DNA of 64,000 nucleotides from Bacillota bacterium (GTDB lineage: Bacteria; Bacillota; Clostridia; Acetivibrionales; DSM-1351). Made by a program: the position numbers and the translations under genes. The stretch is from contig JAEYHZ010000030.1 of assembly GCA_023409265.1 (NCBI GenBank), positions 135,632 to 199,631 of the forward strand, read 5' to 3'. Of this stretch, positions 39,703 through 49,402 are shown piece after piece. Below the pieces are notes generated by a model that was given only the letters and a program-made list of their open reading frames with translations, searched no databases and was not told the origin of the DNA. The first letter of the stretch is position 1; each line of letters starts with the position of its first letter.

Positions 39703-41367
39703 ATGAAGGAGTTTTTATTATTAAGACTGCTGGATAAGTTTGAAGGTATATTAAAAAAACTTGATATTGATTACTTTCAGCTTCGAATGATTCTGAAAAT
39801 AAAGCTTACTTTGGATTCGAGAAGTGTTCCCACCGTCCTGTCAGGCTCAAAAAATATTGAAAACAGGAACATTCCGGTGTTATCAATGTTAATGTATGGT
39901 TTTATGGGTTTGATGATATCAGTTTTCGTGTGGATACCATTCTCCATATTTTATAAAATGAACATAATACTCGGAATGATTATTTTTATGATACTTGCTA
40001 CCATGATTTCCGATTTCTCTACAGTTTTATTGGATGTTAAGGAAAAGAATATTCTCCTGCCAAGGCCAATCAAGGAGAATACTATCAAAATGGCTAAGAC
40101 AATTCATATTCTGTATTATTTGGTCAGAATTACACTGGCGTTATCTGGTCCAACAATTATAATGTGCTTTTTTAAATATGGTCCGGGTGTTTCAATTGTG
40201 CTGTTTTGTGAAATTATCCTTATCTGCGGGTTGGTAATGTTTTTTACTTCGATTATCTATTATGCAATTCTAAGTCTGTTTGACGGGGAAAAACTCAAGG
40301 ATATTATCAATTATTTTCAGATCATACTGACCATATTTATTACAATTGCCTATCAGTTTACCGGCAGAATGTTTGATTTATCAGCAGTGAGCATAAGCTT
40401 TACTCCTAAATGGTGGAATTACCTGATTCCAACTACCTGGTTTGCAGCTCCTTTGAGTATTATGACAGAAAAAAAGTTTGATGCCTTTTATATAATGTCT
40501 TCTACGTTGGCAGTAATTGTACCTGTAGCTGCTTTTGTGATTTACATAAAATGCATCCTGCCGTATTTCGAAAAAAACCTGCAGAAACTGAATAGTAATA
40601 GCGGCAGGAATTTCCGGAAAATCAGATCTCTGAGCCTTCAGAGGTTAATAGCTTTATTGGTCTGTAATAATAACAGTGAGAGAGCTGTTTACAGCTTTAC
40701 ACAGAACATGATTGCAAGTGAGAGAAAGCTGAAGCTTCAATTATATCCAAGCCTCGCATTCGCTGTTATTATGCCGTTTATTTTAATGTTTATAAGTTTT
40801 TCCAGGGGAAATCTGTCGGATGCATTCACAGGCTTAAGAGAAAGCAGCAGTTATTTCGGGATTTATATCGGAATTGCCATGGCAAGCATATCGGTTAATT
40901 TTATAAGTAAAAGTGAAAAATTCAAGGGTGCGTGGATATATAGGGCGCTGCCGGTTGAAAATCCCGCCATTATTTTAAGAGGAGCACTCAAGGCTTTCAT
41001 ATTTAAATATAATATACCTTTATTAACCATTCTGAGTGTAATTTGTGTTTTATTGTACGGCCCCAGAATAATTCCTGACGTATTTCTTATGTTTATTAAT
41101 ATGATGCTTTTACTTATATCCTTTTTTAAGCTTGCCTCAAAGCAGTTGCCATTTTCTCAGGATTTTCAAAGCATGAAGCAGGGGACAAATGCCGGGGTAA
41201 ACTTTGCACTGCTGTTTGTAGCAGGGCTTTTGGCTGCAGTTCATTACGGAGTAAGCTTTATTCCTTTTGGAGTAACTGCAAATATAGCAGTTTCGGCATT
41301 GATAACCACACTGATATGGCATAACTGCTTTAAGATTTCCTGGAAGGACATTGGGACGGAGGAATAA
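39703..41367 (+). CDS. ABC-2-type transporter permease
   Basis: 554 residues with about twelve hydrophobic segments in two blocks (residues 70-290 and 345-550), separated by a basic loop. ATG at 39703 lies just after the upstream stop, with GGAG inside the previous gene's end. Its 3' end overlaps by 38 bases the 3' end of the MerR gene on the opposite strand. Partner of the upstream ATPase; probable exporter. Confidence 0.82.
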   Translation: MKEFLLLRLLDKFEGILKKLDIDYFQLRMILKIKLTLDSRSVPTVLSGSKNIENRNIPVLSMLMYGFMGLMISVFVWIPFSIFYKMNIILGMIIFMILATMISDFSTVLLDVKEKNILLPRPIKENTIKMAKTIHILYYLVRITLALSGPTIIMCFFKYGPGVSIVLFCEIILICGLVMFFTSIIYYAILSLFDGEKLKDIINYFQIILTIFITIAYQFTGRMFDLSAVSISFTPKWWNYLIPTTWFAAPLSIMTEKKFDAFYIMSSTLAVIVPVAAFVIYIKCILPYFEKNLQKLNSNSGRNFRKIRSLSLQRLIALLVCNNNSERAVYSFTQNMIASERKLKLQLYPSLAFAVIMPFILMFISFSRGNLSDAFTGLRESSSYFGIYIGIAMASISVNFISKSEKFKGAWIYRALPVENPAIILRGALKAFIFKYNIPLLTILSVICVLLYGPRIIPDVFLMFINMMLLLISFFKLASKQLPFSQDFQSMKQGTNAGVNFALLFVAGLLAAVHYGVSFIPFGVTANIAVSALITTLIWHNCFKISWKDIGTEE

Positions 41368-42112
41368 GAGCAGCCATTTTCTCAAGCTTTTTCAGCTGAG
41401 CCAGCATTTCTTCGGCATCCCTATGAAGATTATGCAGGGAGGTCAGCAACATATCGCATGCATAGAAAATATCCTCGTTTTCCTGCGGTGTATTAATTAT
41501 TTCCCTTATGTCAATTCCTTCATCTGAAGTAAGGCAGTTTAACATTCTGAGAATTGATGAGAGAGAGTAATTGGCACACCTGAGTGAACGGATTATTTTG
41601 AGCCTTTCTATATCTTCCTGATCATAGATCCTATAGCCGTTCTTTTTTCTCTTAACAGCTAACAAACCGTTCAGTTCCCAGGTTCTGAGCGTGTCAATGG
41701 TTATTTCAAGGCAGTGGGCAGCTTCTTTTCTTGTTAAACCGGTTTCGGCCATTTCATTTTTATCCCTGTTTATAATCTGTCCTGCAATAGCAATGGCCTC
41801 TTCAGCGTTTATCTGTTCGGTTGTAATTTGAGAGATATAGTTTTCCGTGAGCCTTATTGCTTTCTCATATTGGCCTGCTGCAGAAAGCTTAATAACAGCC
41901 ATAGCTTTTTTTCGCAGGCCGTTTTGTGTTAACACTGTCCTTAATGCAAGGCGTGCCAGTTTAAATTGCTCTATATGGATTTCTGTAAAAATGCGATAGC
42001 CGTTGGATTTCCGTTCCGGCTTGGGAATAAGGCCCAATTCTTCATACAAACGCACGGTATTGGGATGAATTCCTATAATTTTGGCTACTTCTGTGGTTTT
42101 GTACGTGTTCAT
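41330..42112 (-). CDS. MerR-family regulator with two helix-turn-helix domains
   Basis: 260 residues with two MerR-type winged helices in tandem: residues 1-70 (YKTTEVAKIIGIHPNTVRLY, SNGYRIFTE) and about 120-190 (LTRKEAAHCLEITIDTLRTW, KNGYRIYDQED). A C-terminal helix follows that is likely a dimer coiled coil. There is no Cys-rich metal site. Normal MerR proteins have one such domain and act as dimers. An AT-rich 21-bp repeat array lies just upstream. A short UvrA paralogue is encoded next on the same strand. Confidence 0.85.
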   Translation of the reverse strand: MNTYKTTEVAKIIGIHPNTVRLYEELGLIPKPERKSNGYRIFTEIHIEQFKLARLALRTVLTQNGLRKKAMAVIKLSAAGQYEKAIRLTENYISQITTEQINAEEAIAIAGQIINRDKNEMAETGLTRKEAAHCLEITIDTLRTWELNGLLAVKRKKNGYRIYDQEDIERLKIIRSLRCANYSLSSILRMLNCLTSDEGIDIREIINTPQENEDIFYACDMLLTSLHNLHRDAEEMLAQLKKLEKMAALIPPSQCPSRKS

Positions 42113-42141
42113 AAGATGGATTTCCTATTCAATACGTAGAT

Positions 42142-42285
42142 ACTATTTGCAAAATATTAATAACTATTTGCAGAATATAAATAACTCTTTGAAAATTTAA
42201 ATATCTATCTGCAAAATATAAATAACTATTTGCAAAACATAAATACTATTTTCATAATATAAATACTATTCTCATTTATATTATA
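42142..42285. repeat. Seven tandem ~21-bp AT-rich repeats upstream of the MerR gene
   Basis: Units start at 42142, 42163, 42184, 42204, 42225, 42246 and 42266, with consensus ACTATTTGCAAAATATAAATA. The last three units drift. The core ATTTGCAAAAT is almost palindromic, and the 20-21-base period is two helical turns, so all copies face one side of the helix. They fill the gap between the short UvrA gene and the MerR start (- strand), the place expected for MerR operators. Units abut without unique spacers, so this is not a CRISPR. Confidence 0.8.
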
Positions 42286-42324
42286 ATAATTTTCCGGGAA
42301 TTGTTGCAATAGCAGTTATAACAG

Positions 42325-44856
42325 CTAAACATACTTTCTGCCCGAAAGGCATAAGCCTGTGTAGGATTGGCTATTGCTCATTATTTCGCTGGGAGCTCCT
42401 TTTGCTATAATATATCCACCGGCCGTTCCGCCACCGGGACCGAAGTCAATTACAAAGTCAGCCATTGCTATCATATCGAGATTATGTTCTATTACTATGA
42501 CGGTATTACCTGCTGCTGTGAGTTCATCCAGTACTCTTGCAAGCTTGACTGCATCATGAGGATGAAGTCCGGTTGTAGGTTCATCAAGAAGGTACAGTGT
42601 GTTCCCGGTATAATTTGTACCCAGCTCTTTTGCCAGTTTGATTCGCTGTGCCTCACCTCCTGACAGGGAGGAAGTTGATTGCCCCAGCTTTATATAGGAC
42701 AGGCCGACCTTTGACAGGAAACTGAGCTTGTCATATATTTCTTTTTCATTCTTAAAGACCTCCATAGCCGCATCCACAGACATATCCAGAATGTCTGATA
42801 TATCCAAACCATCATACTTTACTGAAAGGACATTGTTCTGAAAACGCCTCCCACGGCAGGCCGGACAGGCAACCTGGGCATCGGGCATAAAATGCATGGG
42901 TATGGTTAAAAAACCCTGTCCTTCACATTTTTCACATCTTCCGCCCGGTACATTGAAAGAAAAGTGCTTTGGAAGAAGCTTGTGTTTTCTGGCTCCCGGA
43001 AGAGAAGCAAACAGCTGACGAATTTCAGTATAGATATCAGTATAAGTGGCAATATTGGAACGGGACGACCTGCCTATGGAGTTCTGGTCAAAGGTAATGC
43101 AGCGTTCAAAGCTTTGGAGATTATCTATAACTGCGTTGTCGGGAGCCTTTCGTTTACTTAGATAACTGTCAGCATGTTCTGCAATAACATCAAAAACCAG
43201 CGAGGATTTCCCGGAGCCCGACACACCGGAGACAACTGTAAGATATCCAACAGGAATATCGACAGAGACATTTTTTAGATTATTCGCGGCAGCGTTTCTG
43301 ATTGAAAGAAAGCTATTCAGGTTTTTTCGAACTCCTTGAGATTTGTAGGGAACCAGCTCTCGCGACAAATATTTTCCTGTGAGGGAATTCTGAATGTTTT
43401 TTATTTCATCAACGGTTCCTTCTGCAACAACCTGCCCTCCGTATTCACCGGCACCCGGTCCAATATCTATTATGTGATCGGCATTTTCCATCAGCTCGGT
43501 ATCATGTTCAATGACCAATACCGTGTTGCCCAGATCGCGAAGATGCCGAAGTACCATCAATAATTTTTCAGTATCCCTGGAATGCAGACCTGTTGTAGGT
43601 TCATCAAGCACGTACAGTACTCCGGTCAGACCCGATCCAAGCAGAGAGGCAAGACGAAGTCTTTGAGCCTCACCTCCAGAAAGACTGACGGCACTTCTGT
43701 CGAGGCTTAAATAGCCCACTCCCACATCCAGAAACCTTTGAAGGCGTTCTTTAAGGCTCTCCAGTACAGGTTTTACTACCTGTAGAGCATCATTTCTCAA
43801 ACTTTTTTCCACCTGCAGTACGAAATCATAGATCTCAGAAAGTGATTTATGACCTGCTTCTATGATATTGACACCCATAACTTTGACCTTTGCGCTCTCC
43901 TTTCTTAGTCTTGTTCCTTTGCAGGTGGGGCACACATCTTCATGAAAAAGGGCTCTGAGCTTTTCATAGGCTTTTGAGGCAACATTGTTTTCAGAGTATT
44001 TGCGCTCCAGATTGGTCAACAAACCTTCATATCTGCCTTGAGGGACAGTCCTGGGTGGTTTTATTCCCGGAAACAGCTCTGAAATTTCTTCACTTAGAGC
44101 TCCATGTAGCAGGAAGGTAATAGCGGTATTGTCCCAACTTTTTACCGGAGTGTTCAAATCAACTTCAAAACCGTAATATCGTCCCGCATTTTCTACACTT
44201 TCTCCATTTCGTTGAGTCAGGAAGTCATCCCAGAGCAGAACAGCTCCTTCCTTAATGCTTAAATTCTCATTAATGATTTTTTCTAAATTGGGAATGCTGG
44301 TAATCCCTATTCCGTTACAGATCTCACAGGCTCCCTGGGGTTTGTTGAAGGAAAAATGACTCATTGTAAGTACCGGAACTGTTCCTCCGCAATGAGGACA
44401 GGGCATGCCTTCTTCAATCTCGGAAGCAAAAGTATCATCTTCAATAATTGTTCCGGGAGACTCCGGGTTTTGAAAAACCGGAAAAATTTCATGGCCGCAA
44501 TGCCTGCAATTTCTTATACCAAGCTTGGCGTAAAGTATCCGCAGATAAGTATAAATTTCTGTTATTGTACCCACAGTTGATCTGGGATTTCTGTTGGCAT
44601 TGCTCTGATTTACACTGATAGCAGGTGAAAGGCCGGTAATATAATCTACTTTGGGTTTTACAAATTCGTCTGTAACCATTCCCAGGGATTCCATGTATTG
44701 GCGCTGGCATTCAGTCTGCAGGGTTTTAAAGGCAATTGTTGATTTTCCGGAGCCCGAAACACCTGTTAGCACCACAAGCTTGTTTTTTGGAATCTCCAGA
44801 TTGATATTTTTCAGATTGTTTTCTCTTGCACCATAAATACGTATTTTGTTATCCAT
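42325..44856 (-). CDS. Short UvrA-family protein (UvrA paralogue)
   Basis: 843 residues, about 100 shorter than excision-repair UvrA. Both ABC modules are complete: Walker A GVSGSGKST and GVSGSGKSS, signatures LSGGEAQRLRLA and LSGGEAQRIKLA, Walker B VLYVLDEPTTGLH and LYLLDEPTTGLHP. Zinc-finger cysteines are in CRHCGHE/CPHCGG, CPTCKGTR and CEKCEGQG/CPACRGR. Short UvrA paralogues are linked to resistance to DNA-binding drugs (the DrrC type) rather than general repair. No uvrB or uvrC is nearby. SD GGGAGGAG precedes the ATG. Its neighbour is the tandem MerR gene, a plausible inducible resistance pair. Confidence 0.9.
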   Translation of the reverse strand: MDNKIRIYGARENNLKNINLEIPKNKLVVLTGVSGSGKSTIAFKTLQTECQRQYMESLGMVTDEFVKPKVDYITGLSPAISVNQSNANRNPRSTVGTITEIYTYLRILYAKLGIRNCRHCGHEIFPVFQNPESPGTIIEDDTFASEIEEGMPCPHCGGTVPVLTMSHFSFNKPQGACEICNGIGITSIPNLEKIINENLSIKEGAVLLWDDFLTQRNGESVENAGRYYGFEVDLNTPVKSWDNTAITFLLHGALSEEISELFPGIKPPRTVPQGRYEGLLTNLERKYSENNVASKAYEKLRALFHEDVCPTCKGTRLRKESAKVKVMGVNIIEAGHKSLSEIYDFVLQVEKSLRNDALQVVKPVLESLKERLQRFLDVGVGYLSLDRSAVSLSGGEAQRLRLASLLGSGLTGVLYVLDEPTTGLHSRDTEKLLMVLRHLRDLGNTVLVIEHDTELMENADHIIDIGPGAGEYGGQVVAEGTVDEIKNIQNSLTGKYLSRELVPYKSQGVRKNLNSFLSIRNAAANNLKNVSVDIPVGYLTVVSGVSGSGKSSLVFDVIAEHADSYLSKRKAPDNAVIDNLQSFERCITFDQNSIGRSSRSNIATYTDIYTEIRQLFASLPGARKHKLLPKHFSFNVPGGRCEKCEGQGFLTIPMHFMPDAQVACPACRGRRFQNNVLSVKYDGLDISDILDMSVDAAMEVFKNEKEIYDKLSFLSKVGLSYIKLGQSTSSLSGGEAQRIKLAKELGTNYTGNTLYLLDEPTTGLHPHDAVKLARVLDELTAAGNTVIVIEHNLDMIAMADFVIDFGPGGGTAGGYIIAKGAPSEIMSNSQSYTGLCLSGRKYV

Positions 44857-45201
44857 ATAACTCCTCCCGAATTAAAGAGTTTACTTTTTGTATGAAAAAT
44901 ACTTTATCACAAGGAATAAGTCTGGTGTACAAATGGAGGGTTCAAAAAATCAAAGTAGTCAAACCTGTGGAAAATCAATCGTTTAAGTTGTACAATAGAG
45001 GAGTAATACCCTGTTTTTCGGTATTATTATAACAGCAGGCTGTATTAACTTAGGAACAGTTAATTAATAACTTTTGTAATTTATTATTTAACTATTTCTT
45101 AAGAAAATATTAAGAGTATGTAACTTGGTCTGTTAAAGACCGTATGGTATAATAAGGAAACAAAGTGCAAAACCATACAAATGACAGAAAGAGAGAGACA
45201 A
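44857..45201. other. Divergent intergenic region
   Basis: About 345 bases between the UvrA paralogue (-) and the envelope operon (+). It holds a short hairpin TAATACC / GGTATTA at 45004-45029, a long AT-rich stretch, and the promoter of the + strand operon at 45125-45153. No open frame looks real. Confidence 0.6.
45125..45153 (+). promoter_or_regulatory. Promoter of the envelope operon
   Basis: TTGGTC at 45125-45130, a 17-base spacer and TATAAT at 45148-45153. The spacer region contains the small inverted repeat GGTCT-GTTAA-AGACC, a possible operator. Confidence 0.6.
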
Positions 45202-47574
45202 ATGAAGAAATCAGTAAAAATATTAGTGATATCATTAATAATCCTTTCAGCAGTTTTTGGAGGTTTTTCTGCCAATGCCGCTGAACCCAATAAAGAACTG
45301 GATGTAAAGATAGGTGTGGGCTTTAACAATGCCTATAAAATCGGATACTCAACTCCAATAAATATTAACATAAAAAATAACTACAAGGATATTAACGGAG
45401 AGGTGGAAGTACGCGTCCCAAGTTCACCTGGCAAATATATGAGCTATGTGAAGCCAATCAGTCTGCAAAAGGATGCTGAAAAATCCATCACAATAAACGT
45501 GCCCATCGGTGACGGCAACCGGACAAAATACGCTGTAAATATCTATGATGGTGAGGATAAGGTTTATGAGGATTCCGTAACCATAATTGCATCAAATAAC
45601 GTTACTGCTTTTATCGGAATATTAAGTGATGACTTTGACAGCCTGTCCTATATTAACAGTGCTCCGGCCTCCACAGGAGTATCTTTGCTTACAAAAAGCA
45701 TCAAACTTGATGAGAAAAACTTTCCAGAAGACATATTTACATTAAATGCATTTAATATACTGGTTATTAATGACTTTGATACTTCGCGGTTCAATAAATC
45801 TCAATATGAAATTTTAAAGCAATGGGTCAGAAATGGTGGAACTTTAATAATAGGAACAGGGTCTAAATATAATAAAACCCTCTCCATTTTTAAAGATGAC
45901 TTTATTGAAGGAACGCAGGGAAGTGTTCAGGAAATATCATCTTCCAAAATATATGATCTAGCTACAAACGGGGATAACAGGAATGAGACAAAAATAGATG
46001 TTCTGACTCTCAAGATTAAAGATAGTTCTGTCTTGATGGAGGATAAGGGTGTGAGCCTTGTACAAGCCCATGCCAAAGGTAAGGGAGTAGTAGGTATTTT
46101 GGCCTTTGACCTGGGAAAAGCCCCCTTTGTTAACTGGAATAACAATACTGTTTTTATGGAAAAAGTTCTGGCACTGGTAAATCCGCAGTTTACGAATGCA
46201 AATAACAGCAATAACAGCGTAAATTATTACAGAAATAATACATATGCCATGCAAGAGGTCGTGAACCAGTTCTCTGAAATGGCTTCGGCAAAGACTTCAA
46301 ATTATTATATTATTTTATTTATATATGTTTTGGTAGTGGCTCCCATAAGCTATTTTATACTTAAAAAGCTCGATAAACGCGGATGGATGTGGCTTACAGT
46401 TCCAGTACTTGCAATTGTTTTTGGCTCAATAGTTTATATCACCGGCAGCGGAACAAGGTTGAGCAAAATAACCACTAATATGATTTCATACATCAGCCTG
46501 GATAAAAATGGGAACGCCTCAACTGATACATATATAGGTATCTTAAATACAAACAAGTCAAAGGTCAGAATCTCGGGTCAGAATGGGGAAAGGATACTTC
46601 CTGTTTCCAACAATTATTATACAGATCAGACGTTTAACAAAGAAGTACTTGAAGCAAAGGTAAATGCAGGTGAAAATGGAAGTATTGAATATAGAAACAG
46701 CAGTCTTCTGGAAACAAAAGTTCTTCAGCTGCAGGAGAATTCAATAAGCCTTGGGAAGGTGGAAACAAATTTAAGTTTGCAAAACGGTAAAATTATAGGA
46801 AGCATTAAAAATGCTACAAACATGGATCTGGTTGATTGCCTGATTCTCATGCCTAACGGTTATTATAAAATTGACGGTATTAAAGGCGGAGAGAGTGTAA
46901 ATCTGGATAGTATGACTCTCATTAACCATAGAGGGGATATTTACCAGATGATATCGGATGAATTCTTTAATCGCAGTCATTCCGGCAGAAGTGATACAGA
47001 AAAGAAGCGATATATGGATTTAAGACAGGAAGGAAATATCCTGCAAAGAATGTACGATTATGGAAATGCTCAAATTGAGGGAATTACATTTATTGCATTT
47101 TCTAAAACTCAAATCCACCAGCCTTTGCTTGTCAATGGAACTCCAGCCAGAAAAAATGAAAGAAATATTTTGATAATGCCGGTGGACGTTAAGCTTGCCA
47201 ATGGTAACACTGTTGAATACCCGATGGGTTTCGTACCCTATGAAGTAAAAAATACTTCAAATCTGAACTTTGATATAAGGAATAGCAGGTTTTATGGAAA
47301 CGGTTCTGCGGAAGTATTGTTCAACATTGATAAAGGAATTACTGTGGACGAATTTGAAATAAATACATCAGCCGTAAAATTCAAAACCATTAATTCAAAT
47401 TACAGTATTTTCAATATTAAGAAAGAAACCTTTGAACCACTAAATGATATGCTTGTAAAAGGAGAAAATCTTAAAAATTATTTATCTCCCGATAATACGG
47501 TTAAATTAAAGCTGGAAATAACGGATGGAGAAATCGGTGTACCCCGAATGGCAGCAAAAGGGAGGAAGAAATAA
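45202..47574 (+). CDS. Large exported membrane protein of an ABC/MoxR envelope operon
   Basis: 790 residues: signal peptide (MKKSVKILVISLIILSAVFG), a beta-rich extracellular domain, a GATase-like segment (FNILVINDFDTSRF, then WVRNGGTLIIGTG), two membrane helices near residues 370-420 (YYIILFIYVLVVAPISYFIL), and a further beta-rich region. It resembles the auxiliary membrane proteins found with ABC-2 exporters (GldG-like in layout). ATG at 45202 is preferred to 45181 because it begins the signal peptide directly. Its stop overlaps the start of the ATPase gene (TAATG). Molecular function unknown. Confidence 0.75.
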   Translation: MKKSVKILVISLIILSAVFGGFSANAAEPNKELDVKIGVGFNNAYKIGYSTPININIKNNYKDINGEVEVRVPSSPGKYMSYVKPISLQKDAEKSITINVPIGDGNRTKYAVNIYDGEDKVYEDSVTIIASNNVTAFIGILSDDFDSLSYINSAPASTGVSLLTKSIKLDEKNFPEDIFTLNAFNILVINDFDTSRFNKSQYEILKQWVRNGGTLIIGTGSKYNKTLSIFKDDFIEGTQGSVQEISSSKIYDLATNGDNRNETKIDVLTLKIKDSSVLMEDKGVSLVQAHAKGKGVVGILAFDLGKAPFVNWNNNTVFMEKVLALVNPQFTNANNSNNSVNYYRNNTYAMQEVVNQFSEMASAKTSNYYIILFIYVLVVAPISYFILKKLDKRGWMWLTVPVLAIVFGSIVYITGSGTRLSKITTNMISYISLDKNGNASTDTYIGILNTNKSKVRISGQNGERILPVSNNYYTDQTFNKEVLEAKVNAGENGSIEYRNSSLLETKVLQLQENSISLGKVETNLSLQNGKIIGSIKNATNMDLVDCLILMPNGYYKIDGIKGGESVNLDSMTLINHRGDIYQMISDEFFNRSHSGRSDTEKKRYMDLRQEGNILQRMYDYGNAQIEGITFIAFSKTQIHQPLLVNGTPARKNERNILIMPVDVKLANGNTVEYPMGFVPYEVKNTSNLNFDIRNSRFYGNGSAEVLFNIDKGITVDEFEINTSAVKFKTINSNYSIFNIKKETFEPLNDMLVKGENLKNYLSPDNTVKLKLEITDGEIGVPRMAAKGRKK

Positions 47575-48509
47575 TGCTTAAAATTGAAAATCTTTGCAAG
47601 AATTATGGAAAGTTCCGTGCTGTTAATGATTTGAATCTTCATATACCCAAAGGCGAAATATTCGGTTTCGTCGGGCCGAACGGTGCAGGTAAAACTACCA
47701 CAATGAGGATTATTTGCGGACTGCTGGATGCTACCTCCGGAAAAGTATTTGCAGATGGTATTGATGTAGTAAACAGGCCAAAGGAGCTAAAACGTATAAT
47801 CGGTTATATGCCTGATTTTTTTGGAGTCTATGACGATTTAAAAGTAATCGAGTATCTGGAATTCTATGCATCAATTTATAATATCAAAGGTGCGGAGAGC
47901 AGGAAGGTATGTCAGGATTTACTGGAACTGGTAGACTTGATGGATAAAAGGGACTTTTACGTTGACAGCCTGTCAAGAGGTATGAAACAGAGGCTCTGTC
48001 TTGCAAGAAGTCTGGTACATAATCCGGAGCTGCTCATTTTGGACGAACCAGCTTCAGGTATGGACCCCAGAGCAAGAATCGAAATGAAGGAAATACTGAG
48101 GACCCTCAAAAGTATGGGGAAGACAATATTAGTAAGCTCACATATTTTACCCGAACTGGCAGAGCTGTGTACCGCCATAGGAATAATAGAAAAGGGCAGG
48201 ATTGTAATGAGCGGTACGGTTGAAGAGATTACAAGGAAGGTTTATCATACTCAGACTGTAAGAATAAAAGTGATAGATAAATTGGATGAAGCTGTCAGAA
48301 TACTTCAGGAATATCCCGATGTGGACGGCATCAATACTGTCAGTGCAAATGAAGTTGAGGCATCCTTTAATGGTGATGAGGTATTTATGAATGCACTTTT
48401 AGTCAGATTAATTCAGAAAAATATACCGGTGACAGCCTTTAATCAATTAGACGGAAATTTGGAAGATATATTCATGAAGGTTACTGCTACGGGGGAGGTG
48501 CAGCAATGA
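47574..48509 (+). CDS. ABC transporter ATP-binding protein
   Basis: 311 residues: Walker A GPNGAGKTT, signature LSRGMKQRL, Walker B LLILDEPASGMDP, H-loop SSHILPEL, plus a C-terminal extension of about 90 residues typical of DrrA/CcmA-like exporters. Coupled by overlapping codons to both neighbours (TAATG upstream, ATGA downstream). Confidence 0.93.
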   Translation: MLKIENLCKNYGKFRAVNDLNLHIPKGEIFGFVGPNGAGKTTTMRIICGLLDATSGKVFADGIDVVNRPKELKRIIGYMPDFFGVYDDLKVIEYLEFYASIYNIKGAESRKVCQDLLELVDLMDKRDFYVDSLSRGMKQRLCLARSLVHNPELLILDEPASGMDPRARIEMKEILRTLKSMGKTILVSSHILPELAELCTAIGIIEKGRIVMSGTVEEITRKVYHTQTVRIKVIDKLDEAVRILQEYPDVDGINTVSANEVEASFNGDEVFMNALLVRLIQKNIPVTAFNQLDGNLEDIFMKVTATGEVQQ

Positions 48510-49402
48510 ACGCAAACATACAAAAAAGGCATTTTAGAATAAATCCCGTGCTTCTCAAGGAACTCAAGGTGAAAATGAGAAGCTGGAAAGCAGCTGTTTT
48601 GATAGGTGTATATAATCTGGTTCTTCTGTTGTTAACCATATTTATAATGAGACTGACAATAAACAATGACATTGGGACTCCGACACAGTCAACCATATTT
48701 ACTACGTATGCTTTTCTGGTGGCTGCACAGTTTGGACTTATTGTACTTATTGCACCTGCTTTGACTGCCGGAGCCATATCGGGAGAGAGAGAAAAGCAGA
48801 CTCTGGATATCCTTTTGTCAACTACCTTGAATCATGGCTCTATAATTACTGGCAAATTATTCGCTTCCTTAAGTCAGGTTATTTTATTGCTGGTGTCATC
48901 AATCCCGGTGTTTTCCATAATATTCCTTTATGGAGGAATAGGAATGCTCCAGCTTATACAGGTGTATTTGTTTTTTATCCTAATAGCTGTGACCTTAGGC
49001 AGTATAGGTATATTCTTTTCCACGTTTATCAAGAAAAGTACTGCTGCAAATGTATTGACCTATGCAGTTGTGGTATTTCTGGGCCTGGGAACTATTTTTA
49101 TATCAGTATTCTATGTACAACTGGTCATTATGCCTGACTATGTAAACAAGCCATATGATGAAACCTTCTGGGTTTACAATTTAAACCCAGGCATCGCCTT
49201 GATCTCTCTGGTTGTTGATCAGTTTCAGCAGGGCTCGGGAAGAATATTTCCCGGATTGAATTTGACTGTCAAGGAAGGAGAGCTTCAACTTTGGCACATT
49301 AATTCGATATTTAACATCTGTTTATCAGTACTTTTGTTATTTTTAAGTGCTGTAAGGCTCAACCCGGTTAAACGGAAATGGTTCAAGAGGAGTAATAAAT
49401 GA
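48506..49402 (+). CDS. ABC-2-type permease
   Basis: 298 residues with six hydrophobic helices; ALTAGAISGEREKQTLDILLS is the conserved cytoplasmic loop of ABC-2 permeases that contacts the ATPase. It overlaps the ATPase gene by four bases and the next gene by four bases, so all are translated together. Cargo unknown. Confidence 0.9.
   Translation: MNANIQKRHFRINPVLLKELKVKMRSWKAAVLIGVYNLVLLLLTIFIMRLTINNDIGTPTQSTIFTTYAFLVAAQFGLIVLIAPALTAGAISGEREKQTLDILLSTTLNHGSIITGKLFASLSQVILLLVSSIPVFSIIFLYGGIGMLQLIQVYLFFILIAVTLGSIGIFFSTFIKKSTAANVLTYAVVVFLGLGTIFISVFYVQLVIMPDYVNKPYDETFWVYNLNPGIALISLVVDQFQQGSGRIFPGLNLTVKEGELQLWHINSIFNICLSVLLLFLSAVRLNPVKRKWFKRSNK

Noticed and set aside
42142..42285. Possible CRISPR array
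   Set aside because: Units of 20-21 bases abut directly with no unique spacers, and no cas gene is near.
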